Below, piece after piece: positions 56,262 through 64,000 of a DNA stretch of 64,000 nt. The notes under the pieces were generated by a model. The model was not told the DNA's origin, ran no database searches, and saw only the letters and a program-made list of their open reading frames with translations. The stretch comes from VXPQ01 sp965232485 (GTDB lineage: Bacteria > Bacteroidota > Rhodothermia > Rhodothermales > VXPQ01): positions 558,001-622,000 of the forward strand of contig OZ246975.1 of assembly GCA_965232485.1 (NCBI GenBank), read 5' to 3'. Both the position numbers and the translations under genes were made by a program. The stretch's first letter is position 1, and each line of letters starts with the position of its first letter.

Positions 56262-56279
56262 GGACTTAATCAGAGCACC
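56262..56279 (+). repeat. Short copy of dispersed repeat end before scpA
   Basis: ggacttaatcagagcaccc lies five bases before the scpA ATG and matches the end of the type A repeat (ggacttaatcagagtatcc) with two changes. Same orientation relative to the gene as at pepF and purC. Confidence 0.6.
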
Positions 56280-56284
56280 CCTAA

Positions 56285-57058
56285 ATGTATCAGGCCAATC
56301 TTGAAAACTTTGAGGGGCCTCTGGACTTGCTCCTCTTTTTTATTCGGCGGGACGAGCTGGATATTTTCGATATTCCGGTTGCGCGCATTGCGGACGAGTA
56401 TCTGGAGCATGTGCGCCTGCTGAAACAGATTGATCTCGACAGCGCGGGCGAATTTCTGTATATGGCGGCCATCCTGATTGGCGTAAAGGCCCGCATGCTG
56501 CTCCCTGGACAGGAGGTCGATGAAGCCGGAGACCCGATCGATCCGCGACGCGAGCTGGTGGAACGGCTGCTGGAATATGTCCGGTACAAGGAAGCGTCTG
56601 CCCATCTTGTTTCGCTCGAAAACGAACGAGCGCAACGCTTTACGCGCAGTCAGGCTATTGCCGAACGCGCCGCGTGGGGGCAGGAACCGGTGCTGGAGGC
56701 CTCTGTTTTCGATCTGGTGTCGGCGCTGAAACGCATCCTTGCAACGGCGCCGGAGGAAGCGATGCACGATGTGGCTCGCGAAGAATATTCGATTGAGCAG
56801 CAGCGGGCGTTTTTACTGGAGCGCCTTGAGGCGGACCAGCCGCTTTCGTTTGCCGCGCTTGTCGCGAGTCGGTCGAAGCCATTTATCGTGGCCGCCTTTC
56901 TGGGCGTGCTCGAACTCGTTCAGGCGCAGCAGGTGCGCGTACATATTCCGGAAGAAAATCCGATTGATTTTTACCTTGCCCTGCACAGTCCGGAATCCGA
57001 CGCCCCGGACAGCCCCGGCGAAAGCGACCAGAAGAGACCGGAAACGGGCACAGATTGA
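56285..57058 (+). CDS. scpA: Segregation and condensation protein A
   Basis: A 257-residue kleisin that joins SMC heads with ScpB to organise the chromosome. N-terminal NFEGPLDLLLFFIRRDELDIFDIPVARIADEYLEH is the classical SMC-head-binding segment, and the C-terminal RPFIV/ VAAFLGVLELVQAQQVRV winged-helix end is present. Its stop overlaps the scpB start (TGATG). A repeat copy sits just before the start. Confidence 0.94.
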   Translation: MYQANLENFEGPLDLLLFFIRRDELDIFDIPVARIADEYLEHVRLLKQIDLDSAGEFLYMAAILIGVKARMLLPGQEVDEAGDPIDPRRELVERLLEYVRYKEASAHLVSLENERAQRFTRSQAIAERAAWGQEPVLEASVFDLVSALKRILATAPEEAMHDVAREEYSIEQQRAFLLERLEADQPLSFAALVASRSKPFIVAAFLGVLELVQAQQVRVHIPEENPIDFYLALHSPESDAPDSPGESDQKRPETGTD

Positions 57059-57750
57059 TGAAAAACATGGCTTCCATACGCGGATTGGCGGATCGAACGC
57101 TTGCCCAGGTCGCCGAAGCCCTGGTGTTTGCGGCGGATCGTCCGGTTTCCTCGCGGGAAATTACCGGGACGTATAGCGACGTGACGGGAAACGCCGCTCC
57201 CGCGGATGCGCATGTGCTGGAGGCGGTCGCCGACCTGAATGCAGCGTACGAGGCAGAAGGCCGCGTTTTTCGGATTGAGCGATGGGCGGCGGGCTTTCGA
57301 ATGGCGACCATTGCCTCGATGGCTCCGTACCTGAAATCTTTTTTCAATCGCGAGCGAGTCCGGAAAATGTCGCGCTCGCTTATGGAGACCCTTGCTATCG
57401 TGGCGTACCGGCAACCGGTCACCAAGCCGGAAATCGATTTTGTGCGCGGCGTCGATTCCGGGTATGCGCTGGGCAAACTGATGGAACAGGGATTCATTGA
57501 CGTGGCGGGCCGAAGCGATTCGCTGGGGCGCCCCCTGATTTACGCCACGACGAGCGCTTTTCTGGAGCAATTCGGGCTGGGAGACCTCAACGACCTGCCC
57601 ACCTTGCGCGAAATTGAGGAAATCCTTGGAGATCCTGCTTTCAGTCGGGAGCGGGCCGAACTCTTGCAATTGCAACAGGAAGACGAGGCCGGGGAGAATC
57701 AGGACGAGGCGGATCAGTCAGGGGAAGCGGCCCCGGAAACCGGGGGATAA
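57058..57750 (+). CDS. scpB: Segregation and condensation protein B
   Basis: A 230-residue partner of ScpA in the SMC complex. Two winged-helix domains: LAQVAEALVFAADRPVSSREI and, in the second, LMETLAIVAYRQPVTKPEIDFVRGVDSGYALGKLMEQGFIDVAGRSDSLGRPLIYATT, the signature part. A TTG three bases earlier is also possible. The C-terminus ends in an acidic Gln/Glu tail. scpA-scpB-rluB is a common bacterial arrangement. Confidence 0.94.
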   Translation: MKNMASIRGLADRTLAQVAEALVFAADRPVSSREITGTYSDVTGNAAPADAHVLEAVADLNAAYEAEGRVFRIERWAAGFRMATIASMAPYLKSFFNRERVRKMSRSLMETLAIVAYRQPVTKPEIDFVRGVDSGYALGKLMEQGFIDVAGRSDSLGRPLIYATTSAFLEQFGLGDLNDLPTLREIEEILGDPAFSRERAELLQLQQEDEAGENQDEADQSGEAAPETGG

Positions 57751-57853
57751 CGCGGCGCATCGGAATTTTCCCGGACAAGAACAGATCGCGCGCTGCTTCG
57801 TTCATTGCCCGTACACGCTACGCGCTTTCTGTCCAGGACCCCTGTTTGCCGTC

Positions 57854-58705
57854 ATGCCCTCCGAAATTCCTGCACGAAGGAAGCGCAAGGGCGCCGCAGC
57901 GGCCCGTTCGCCCAACCGTCCGGAGGCATCCGGGACGTCCGAAACGCTCAAGGCGTCTGACGCATCCCGAAACGGAAACGACGGCATGCGCCTGAACCGG
58001 TATATTGCCCGGGCAGGCGTGTGCTCGCGCCGCGAGGCGGACAACCTGATCAAACGAGGACTCGTCAAGATCAACGGGGCGCAGGTCCGGGAATTCTTTA
58101 CGTTGGTCGCGACGGACGATGCGGTGGAGGTGAACGGGAAGCGCATTTCGGCGTCGCCCCATGCATACATCCTCCTCAACAAGCCGAAGAATACCATCAC
58201 GACTAAAAACGACCCCCGAAAAAGGCGCACCGTGATGGACCTGCTGGCGCTTCCCGACGCCGACAAGCACAGCCTGTTTCCCGTGGGCCGCCTGGACCGG
58301 GATACTTCGGGCGTGCTGCTCATCACCAACGACGGGGAACTGGCTCACCGGCTGATGCATCCGCGATACGAGGTAGATAAATTGTACCGGGTATGCACGC
58401 GCGACGCCGTGAAGCCCCATGAGCTTGATCTCCTCAAAAAGGGCGTAGCCCTGGAGGAGGGCCTGGCGAAAGCAGACGAGGCCGCCTACGTCGCCTTGCC
58501 CAACCGGCGCGAAGTCGGGCTGCGCATGCACGAAGGCCGCAACCGGCAGGTTCGCAGGATGTTTGAAGCGCTGGGCCATGAAATCGCGACGCTCGAACGG
58601 GTAAATTATGCGGGACTGACCGCCAAAGGCGTTCGGATCGGAAAATGGAGGCGCTTGCAGCCCTTCGAAGTCCGACGGCTTAAACGCCAGGTACACATGC
58701 AATGA
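57854..58705 (+). CDS. rluB: Ribosomal large subunit pseudouridine synthase B family
   Basis: A 283-residue RsuA/RluB-type pseudouridine synthase, acting on 23S rRNA if RluB. An S4 domain (RLNRYIARAGVCSRREADNLIKRG, 46-69) is followed by the catalytic motif FPVGRLDRDTSGVLLITNDGELAHRLMHP with catalytic Asp148. The end has EGRNRQVRRMFEALGH, typical for RluB/RsuA. The first 44 residues are low-complexity and basic. The ATG used is the first that keeps them; the real start may be MRLNRYIARAG. Confidence 0.92.
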   Translation: MPSEIPARRKRKGAAAARSPNRPEASGTSETLKASDASRNGNDGMRLNRYIARAGVCSRREADNLIKRGLVKINGAQVREFFTLVATDDAVEVNGKRISASPHAYILLNKPKNTITTKNDPRKRRTVMDLLALPDADKHSLFPVGRLDRDTSGVLLITNDGELAHRLMHPRYEVDKLYRVCTRDAVKPHELDLLKKGVALEEGLAKADEAAYVALPNRREVGLRMHEGRNRQVRRMFEALGHEIATLERVNYAGLTAKGVRIGKWRRLQPFEVRRLKRQVHMQ

Positions 58706-58714
58706 AAGGACGCC

Positions 58715-60205
58715 ATGACCACCAAAGACCAGTTGCTCCTTGAACGGATTCGCAAGGAGGGGCTTACCTACGACGATGTGCTGCTCATGCCCCGGCATTC
58801 GTCCGTCATGCCCCGGGACGTTTCGCTGAAAACGACACTGACGCCCCGCATTACCCTGAACATTCCGTTGCTGTCCGCCGCCATGGATACGGTGACCGAA
58901 TCTGGAATGGCTATTGCGATCGCCCGGGAAGGCGGGGCCGGGGTATTGCACAAAAACATGTCTATTGAGCGGCAAGCGGACGAGGCTCGCCGCGTGAAAC
59001 GCTCCGAAAGCGGCATGATCCTCGACCCCATCACCTTGCATCCGGAAAACACCGTGGCGGATGCTTGCGCGATGATGGAGCGGTACCGCATCGGAGGCAT
59101 TCCTGTCGTGGACGCCGAACAACGGCTCGCAGGGATCGTCACGAACCGCGACCTGCGTTTTGCGCCCGATGGACGCACGCTGCTTCGGGAAATGATGACC
59201 CGGGAAAACCTGGTGACGGCGCCCGTGGGCACGACGCTGGAGCAGGCGGAAGCGCTGTTGCAAAAGCACAAAATCGAGAAACTGCCGGTCGTGGACGACG
59301 CCGGCAACCTCAAAGGACTGATTACCTTCAAGGACCTCGACAAAAAACGCAAGTACCCCCATGCCTGCAAGGACGAGCACGGGCGCTTGCGCGTGGGGGC
59401 GGCCATCGGCGTAACGGCGGACGCAGCGGAACGGGCGACGGCGCTGGCGGAAAGCGGCGTGGATTTTCTGGTGGTGGATACGGCGCATGGCCATTCCGAC
59501 GGCGTGCTGCGGACCGTGGAGCGCATCAAATCGATTTCGGGGGATCGGGATGTGATCGCAGGCAACATAGGCACGGCGGAGGCCGCCGAAGCGGTGATCG
59601 CAGCGGGCGCCGATGCAGTCAAGGTGGGCATTGGCCCCGGCTCCATCTGCACGACCCGGATTGTCGCGGGCGTCGGCGTGCCGCAACTTACGGCGGTCAT
59701 GGATTGCGCGGCGGCGGCGCACAGGCACGGCGTTCCGGTCATTGCGGACGGGGGCGTCAAGCAGACCGGGGATATCCCGAAAGCCTTGGCCGCAGGCGCC
59801 GATTCCGTGATGATCGGGGGGCTTTTTGCGCGGGTGGAAGAAAGCCCCGGCGAGACCATTCTCTATGAAGGCCGCAAGTTCAAAAGTTACCGCGGCATGG
59901 GCTCCGTAGCGGCGATGGAATCGGGGTCGAAGGATCGGTATTTTCAGGATGCGGAGGACGATCTCGCCAAACTCGTTCCAGAGGGCATTGAAGGCCGCGT
60001 TCCGTACAGCGGCGCGCTGGACGAGGTCGTGCATCAGATGCTGGGCGGGTTGCGGGCGGCCATGGGGTACTGCGGGTCGGCGAACATTCGGGAGCTGCAA
60101 GAAACGGCGCAGTTTATTCGCGTAACGAGCGCCGGGCAACGGGAAAGCCACCCGCACGACGTCTTCATCACCAAGGAAGCGCCCAATTACAGTACGCGGA
60201 CTTGA
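58715..60205 (+). CDS. guaB: IMP dehydrogenase
   Basis: Rate-limiting step of GMP synthesis: IMP to XMP with NAD. The 496-residue barrel carries the catalytic Cys312 in GIGPGSICTTRIVAG and the flap sequence SVAAMESGSKDRYF, with TYDDVLLMPRHSSV and ISAAMDTVTESGMAIAIA-type start. Two CBS domains (about 95-215: GIPVVDAEQRLAGIVTNRDLRF and LPVVDDAGNLKGLITFKDLDK) are inserted as usual. It starts 9 bases after rluB. Confidence 0.97.
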   Translation: MTTKDQLLLERIRKEGLTYDDVLLMPRHSSVMPRDVSLKTTLTPRITLNIPLLSAAMDTVTESGMAIAIAREGGAGVLHKNMSIERQADEARRVKRSESGMILDPITLHPENTVADACAMMERYRIGGIPVVDAEQRLAGIVTNRDLRFAPDGRTLLREMMTRENLVTAPVGTTLEQAEALLQKHKIEKLPVVDDAGNLKGLITFKDLDKKRKYPHACKDEHGRLRVGAAIGVTADAAERATALAESGVDFLVVDTAHGHSDGVLRTVERIKSISGDRDVIAGNIGTAEAAEAVIAAGADAVKVGIGPGSICTTRIVAGVGVPQLTAVMDCAAAAHRHGVPVIADGGVKQTGDIPKALAAGADSVMIGGLFARVEESPGETILYEGRKFKSYRGMGSVAAMESGSKDRYFQDAEDDLAKLVPEGIEGRVPYSGALDEVVHQMLGGLRAAMGYCGSANIRELQETAQFIRVTSAGQRESHPHDVFITKEAPNYSTRT

Positions 60206-60254
60206 CGTCTGTTGGCGGGCGCAGTTCTTTCTTGCGCTATTTTCGGAGTTTTTC

Positions 60255-61328
60255 GTGGATCGCATCGCTTCTCTCCGCGCCCTGCTTGGCTCCTTGTCCG
60301 CAGACGCCCTGTACCTGACGCATCCCGCCCAGGTGCGTTGGGGCTGCGGCTTCACGGGGTCGCATGGCGTACTGATCGTGCGGGAGAAGGCGGCGCATTT
60401 CGTGACGGATGGGCGCTACCGCACGCAAGCCCACGACGAAGTCGCGGGCGCCGCGGTCTGCGTAATGAAACCTGCGCACCGCACCGCAGCCGAATGCGCC
60501 GCGGCGGAAGGATGTCTGACGGGCGCGCGCAAGGCGGTTTATGCCTCGGATCGTCTTGTCGTTTCGGGTCTCGAAACGCTCCGGAAGCATTTTCCTGAAA
60601 TCGAATGGATCGGAAAATCCGACCTGCTTGCCCCGCTGATGGCCTGCAAAAGCCCGGCGGAACAGGAACGGATCCGCGCCGCCCAGGCCTTGACGGGGGA
60701 AGTATTCGCGTTTCTGAAGGAATGGCTTCGCCCCGGTCGCACGGAAAAGGAAATCGCCGCCCGGATCGTGGCGGAACACCTTGGGCGCGGCGCGGAGCGC
60801 ATGGCCTTCGATCCGATCGTGGCGTCCGGGCCCCGCAGCGCGCTTCCGCATGCGCAGCCATCGGATCGGGCGGTCCAGTCCGGGGACGCGCTGTTGCTGG
60901 ATTTCGGGTGTTTTCTGGACGGATACGCTTCGGACATGACGCGCACGATGGCGGTAGGCCCCCCGGATCCGCTCGTTCCGGAGGTGTACGACCTGGTGCT
61001 TGCTGCGCAGACCCATGCGTTGCGGCATGCGCGGGCGGGCATGGAGGCCCGGGAAGTCGATGCGCTGGCCCGCGACGTGATCCGGGAGGGGGGATACGGC
61101 GAAGCGTTTTCGCACAGCCTCGGACACGGCGTCGGGTTGGAAATTCATGAATGGCCCCGCCTGTCCCGCCTCGTGGACGAGCCGTTGCCAGAGGAGTGCG
61201 TCGTGACGATCGAGCCGGGCGTCTACCTTCCGGGACGTTTTGGCGTCCGCATCGAAGACGTCGCGTGCCTGCGCAAGGACGGCGTGCGCAACCTGACCGA
61301 CGCGCCAAAGGACTGGACGGTGCTGTAA
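60255..61328 (+). CDS. Xaa-Pro peptidase, M24B family (second copy)
   Basis: A 357-residue creatinase-fold metallopeptidase beginning with GTG. Metal ligands in order: LLLDFGCFLDGYASDMTRTM (two Asp), FSHSLGHGVGLEIHEWP (His), VVTIEPGVYLPG (Glu) and GVRIEDVACL (Glu). It is shorter and more compact than the copy at 18733 and only moderately similar to it, so they are old paralogues, not a recent duplication. Cleaves next to proline in peptides; exact class undecided. Followed by a hairpin that may end the long plus-strand block. Confidence 0.92.
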   Translation: MDRIASLRALLGSLSADALYLTHPAQVRWGCGFTGSHGVLIVREKAAHFVTDGRYRTQAHDEVAGAAVCVMKPAHRTAAECAAAEGCLTGARKAVYASDRLVVSGLETLRKHFPEIEWIGKSDLLAPLMACKSPAEQERIRAAQALTGEVFAFLKEWLRPGRTEKEIAARIVAEHLGRGAERMAFDPIVASGPRSALPHAQPSDRAVQSGDALLLDFGCFLDGYASDMTRTMAVGPPDPLVPEVYDLVLAAQTHALRHARAGMEAREVDALARDVIREGGYGEAFSHSLGHGVGLEIHEWPRLSRLVDEPLPEECVVTIEPGVYLPGRFGVRIEDVACLRKDGVRNLTDAPKDWTVL

Positions 61329-61351
61329 ATTTTCGCGGCGGTTCATTTTTT

Positions 61352-61381
61352 AAGGCTCGGGATTTTCGAACCTTAGTTTTT
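61352..61381 (+). terminator. Possible intrinsic terminator after the M24 peptidase
   Basis: AAGGCTCG (61352-61359) pairs with CGAACCTT (61367-61374) with one mismatch, then AGTTTTT. Short T-run and a flanking T-run on the other side make it a moderate candidate. Confidence 0.45.
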
Positions 61382-61518
61382 AAGGCGCCTTCTTCCGGCC
61401 CTGTCTTGCGCAAACTCAGCCAACCTTAGAGAGGCGTCCCATGTGCAGGCGCGCCCGCCGCGCCCGCATGTCTCCCGCTGTCTATGGGGCGCCATGGGAA
61501 CCCCATGCAGACATTACG

Positions 61519-61536
61519 ATTTGATCAGCGTATCCC
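61519..61536 (+). repeat. Short copy of dispersed repeat end before the zinc protease
   Basis: atttgatcagcgtatccc, 40 bases before the zinc-protease ATG, resembles the ttgatcagagtatcc end of the type B element. Only the end is recognisable. Confidence 0.5.
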
Positions 61537-61576
61537 GAAGCGTTTGTCTCGCACCCCTTTGACCCAGCCTGATCCC

Positions 61577-64000
61577 ATGCCTCGTTCTGGAATTCCTTCG
61601 CTTTCGTCGTTGCTTGCTCTCGCGGTTTTATTCGGGGGGTGCAGCCTCGGATTGCAAACCGCTCGCATGGCGGACGCCCCGTCTTCGGACGCCAAAGATT
61701 CGGAGGATTCCGATTCGAAAATGAAAAAGTATTCGGAGGTCGTCAAGGAAAGCATGACCACCGACGCGGGGTTGTTTACCGTGCATCGCGATGCGGAGCA
61801 GCTCCTTTTCGAGATTCCGGATACGTTGCTCGGCCGGGAGATGATTCTCGTAACCCGCCAGGCGCGCACGCATCCGGGCATGGGCTACGGGGGACAAAAG
61901 ACCAATACCCAGGCGCTTCGGTGGCAGCGGCAAGCGGACAAGGTGCTTCTTCGGATCGTCTCCTACGAAAGCGTGGCGAGCGAGGAGCGCCCGATTTACC
62001 AGGCGGTTCGCAACGCCAACCTTGAACCCGTGGTGGGCGCCTTCGATATTCTCGCCCGCAACGACGATTCCACCCGGTCCGTCGTGGACGTGACGGAACT
62101 CTTTTCGACGGACGTTCGATTTCTGGGCCTCAGTTCGTCCAGCCGCGAGCGCCACAAGGTCAAGAGTCTGGACAAGGATCGTTCCTATGTGAATTCGGCC
62201 CAAAGCTTTCCCCGTAATATCGAAGTGCGCCATACGCTGACGTACTCGGCGGACGAACCGCCTGAAAACCCCTCGACCGGCACGATTTCCGTGGAAATGA
62301 ACCAGTCCATGGTGCTTCTGCCGGACCAGCTCATGACGCCGCGCCCCTGCGACGCCCGCGTGGGATATTTCAATGTGGAAACGATCGACTACGGAGCGGA
62401 TGCGCAGCGGGCGGAGGAAAAATGCTTCATTACGAAATGGCGGCTCGAACCCTCCGACCCGGAGGCTTTCGCGCGCGGCGAACTGGTGGAGCCGGTGCGT
62501 CCCATCGTATACTACATCGATCCGGCCACTCCGATGAAGTGGCGGCCGTACATCAAACAGGGGGTGGACGACTGGAACGCGGCATTCGAGGAAGCCGGTT
62601 TCCGGAACGCCATTATTGGCAAAGATCCGCCTTCTGCGGAGGAGGACCCGGAATTCAGCCCGGAGGATGTGAGGTATTCCGTGATTCGCTATTTCCCCTC
62701 CGATATCGAAAACGCCTACGGGCCGCATGTGCACGACCCGCGCACGGGGGAAATTCTCGAAAGCGACATCGGGTGGTACCACAATGTGATGAACCTTTTG
62801 CGGAACTGGTATTTCGTGCAGACCGCCGCTTCGAACCCCGACGCGCGCAGCGTACGATTCGACGACGAGGTAATGGGGGAATTGATTCGGTTCGTATCTG
62901 CCCACGAGGTGGGGCACACGATCGGGTTGCCGCATAACTGGGGTTCGAGCTACGCATTTCCCGTCGATTCGCTGCGTTCGCCCACGTTTACGAGCGCGCG
63001 CGGCACGGCGCCGTCCATTATGGATTACGCCCGCTTCAATTATATCGCACAGCCGGAAGACGGGGTGACGAATTTCTTGCCTGCGATCGGCGAATACGAC
63101 AAATGGAGCGTTCGCTGGGGGTATCGGCCCATTCCCGACGCCGCGACCGAGGACGAAATCAAGGCGGCGCTGAACGGCTGGGTCACGGAGCGGGCCGGCG
63201 ATCCCTTGTATTTCTACGGGCGCCAGACGGGCAATCCCCTGGATCCCCGGTCGCAGCGCGAAGACCTCGGAAACGACGCCGTGGAAGCCAGTCGGCTGGG
63301 CGTGGCGAATCTTGAGCGAATCGTGCCGAATCTGATCGAATGGACCAGGGAGGAGGGGGAAGATTATGCGCACCTTGAGGAGTTGTACGGGGAGATCGTC
63401 GTGCAGTGGAGACGCTATCTGGGCCATGCCGCCCGCGAAATCGGCGGCGTATACGAGACCCCGAAAACGTACGACCAGGAGGGACCCGTCTATGAAACGG
63501 TTTCGCGGGACGCGCAAACGAGGGCGATGGCTTTTCTGCACGAATTCGGATTCGAGACGCCCCGGTGGCTGCTTGACGAGGAAGTCCTTCGACGGATTGA
63601 ACATGCGGGGGCCGTGGAGCGCATTCGCAGCGTACAGGCGGGCCGGCTGGACCTGCTGCTGGATCCGCAGCGCCTGGCCCGCCTCATCGAGGCAGAGGCC
63701 CGCCTCGGCAGCGAGGCGTACGCGCCGCTCGACATGCTGGAAGATTTGCGCACAGGGCTTTGGCGCGAACTGCCCGCCAACGAGGCCATCGATCCGTGGC
63801 GGCGCAATCTGCAACGCGCCTACCTGGAGGATATGGAGCGACTCATGAACGAGGAGGTAACCGCTCCGCCCGCCGCCGCCCGCCGCTACCTCGGCTATAC
63901 GCCCATTGACGTGAGCCAGAGCGACATCCGGGCCTACGTACGCGGCGAACTGGAAGCATTGCGGGGGGACGCGCAGCGCGCCGCCCGGCGGACGCAGGAC
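61577..64000 (+). CDS. Lipoprotein zinc metalloprotease (met-zincin, DUF5117/DUF5118 type), partial
   Basis: Open from the ATG at 61577 to the window edge (808 codons seen, no stop). The first 23 residues are a lipoprotein signal peptide ending in the lipobox LFGGCS, so the protein is anchored in a membrane and faces outward. DUF5118/DUF5117-like sequence follows (EIPDTLLGREMILVTRQ, then VYYIDPATPMKWRPYIKQGVDDWNAAFEEAGF). The zinc site is HEVGHTIGLPH at 443-453, extended met-zincin form, with a Met-turn SIMDYARFNY about 25 residues on. Such proteases are common in Bacteroidota, substrate unknown. A shadow frame on the other strand is ignored. Confidence 0.9.
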   Translation, partial: MPRSGIPSLSSLLALAVLFGGCSLGLQTARMADAPSSDAKDSEDSDSKMKKYSEVVKESMTTDAGLFTVHRDAEQLLFEIPDTLLGREMILVTRQARTHPGMGYGGQKTNTQALRWQRQADKVLLRIVSYESVASEERPIYQAVRNANLEPVVGAFDILARNDDSTRSVVDVTELFSTDVRFLGLSSSSRERHKVKSLDKDRSYVNSAQSFPRNIEVRHTLTYSADEPPENPSTGTISVEMNQSMVLLPDQLMTPRPCDARVGYFNVETIDYGADAQRAEEKCFITKWRLEPSDPEAFARGELVEPVRPIVYYIDPATPMKWRPYIKQGVDDWNAAFEEAGFRNAIIGKDPPSAEEDPEFSPEDVRYSVIRYFPSDIENAYGPHVHDPRTGEILESDIGWYHNVMNLLRNWYFVQTAASNPDARSVRFDDEVMGELIRFVSAHEVGHTIGLPHNWGSSYAFPVDSLRSPTFTSARGTAPSIMDYARFNYIAQPEDGVTNFLPAIGEYDKWSVRWGYRPIPDAATEDEIKAALNGWVTERAGDPLYFYGRQTGNPLDPRSQREDLGNDAVEASRLGVANLERIVPNLIEWTREEGEDYAHLEELYGEIVVQWRRYLGHAAREIGGVYETPKTYDQEGPVYETVSRDAQTRAMAFLHEFGFETPRWLLDEEVLRRIEHAGAVERIRSVQAGRLDLLLDPQRLARLIEAEARLGSEAYAPLDMLEDLRTGLWRELPANEAIDPWRRNLQRAYLEDMERLMNEEVTAPPAAARRYLGYTPIDVSQSDIRAYVRGELEALRGDAQRAARRTQD

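Noticed and set aside
57818..60355. An 845-codon minus-strand open frame antisense to rluB and guaB
   Set aside because: It is the antisense shadow of GC-rich, strongly supported genes, with no family motifs; long antisense frames are expected at this base composition.
61628..63814. A 728-codon minus-strand open frame antisense to the zinc protease
   Set aside because: The plus strand encodes a lipobox, HEVGHTIGLPH and a Met-turn; the antisense frame has no recognisable domain.

Overview
This is a 64 kb stretch of GC-rich, gene-dense bacterial chromosome. The gene content points to the Bacteroidota/Rhodothermota side of the tree (a Rhodothermus- or Salinibacter-like organism). The reasons are a cmk/rpsA pair with a six-repeat S1 protein, a T-loop-less genome style with few Shine-Dalgarno sequences, a lamin-tail secreted protein with a FlgD-like C-terminus, a lipoprotein met-zincin, a B12-dependent methylmalonyl-CoA mutase with its MeaB chaperone, and a ComB-like phosphatase. 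The assignment to this group is inference; no rRNA is present to confirm it. No phage, insertion sequence, CRISPR array or defence island was seen. Nearly everything is housekeeping. Layout: positions 1-13624 lie almost wholly on the minus strand: the start of ftsK (cut by the window edge), comB-like, gcvT, tyrA, clpC, an A-type Fe-S carrier, a lamin-tail secreted protein, a 620-base non-coding repeat region, an M20 amidohydrolase, a large VWA membrane protein and a CaCA exchanger. tRNA-Leu(UAA) at 13748 opens the next block: proB-proA (proline synthesis), osmC, pepF, an M24 peptidase, then hemA-hemC-hemD (tetrapyrrole synthesis) convergent with thiE. From 23.8 to 33.9 kb come a 2,4-diaminopentanoate dehydrogenase-like gene, pruA, a LolC/E-type permease, moaD-moaE, purC, rpsA, cmk and a SpoU methyltransferase. 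The last is translationally coupled to a fused MutA-MutB methylmalonyl-CoA mutase and meaB. An aldehyde dehydrogenase carrying a one-base frameshift and an aminotransferase follow. From 41.3 kb to the end all genes are on the plus strand: prfB with the programmed +1 frameshift, nadB, then the classic rimP-nusA-infB-rbfA-truB-ribF-rpsO-pnp translation/RNA operon, an M16 peptidase, a sugar epimerase, scpA-scpB-rluB, guaB, a second M24 peptidase and a truncated lipoprotein zinc protease. Genes are tightly packed with many 4-base start/stop overlaps and three convergent tail overlaps. The most unusual observations are four. (1) A family of dispersed non-coding repeats shares an ATCAGAGTATCC-like end; they lie in intergenic gaps, several just upstream of start codons, and one region near 9 kb holds several copies plus a perfect 23-bp inverted repeat. 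(2) A structured leader with two tandem intrinsic terminators lies directly in front of rimP-nusA-infB. (3) The methylmalonyl-CoA mutase is a single 1118-residue chain. (4) The aldehyde dehydrogenase is frameshifted. I found no clearly new multi-gene system.
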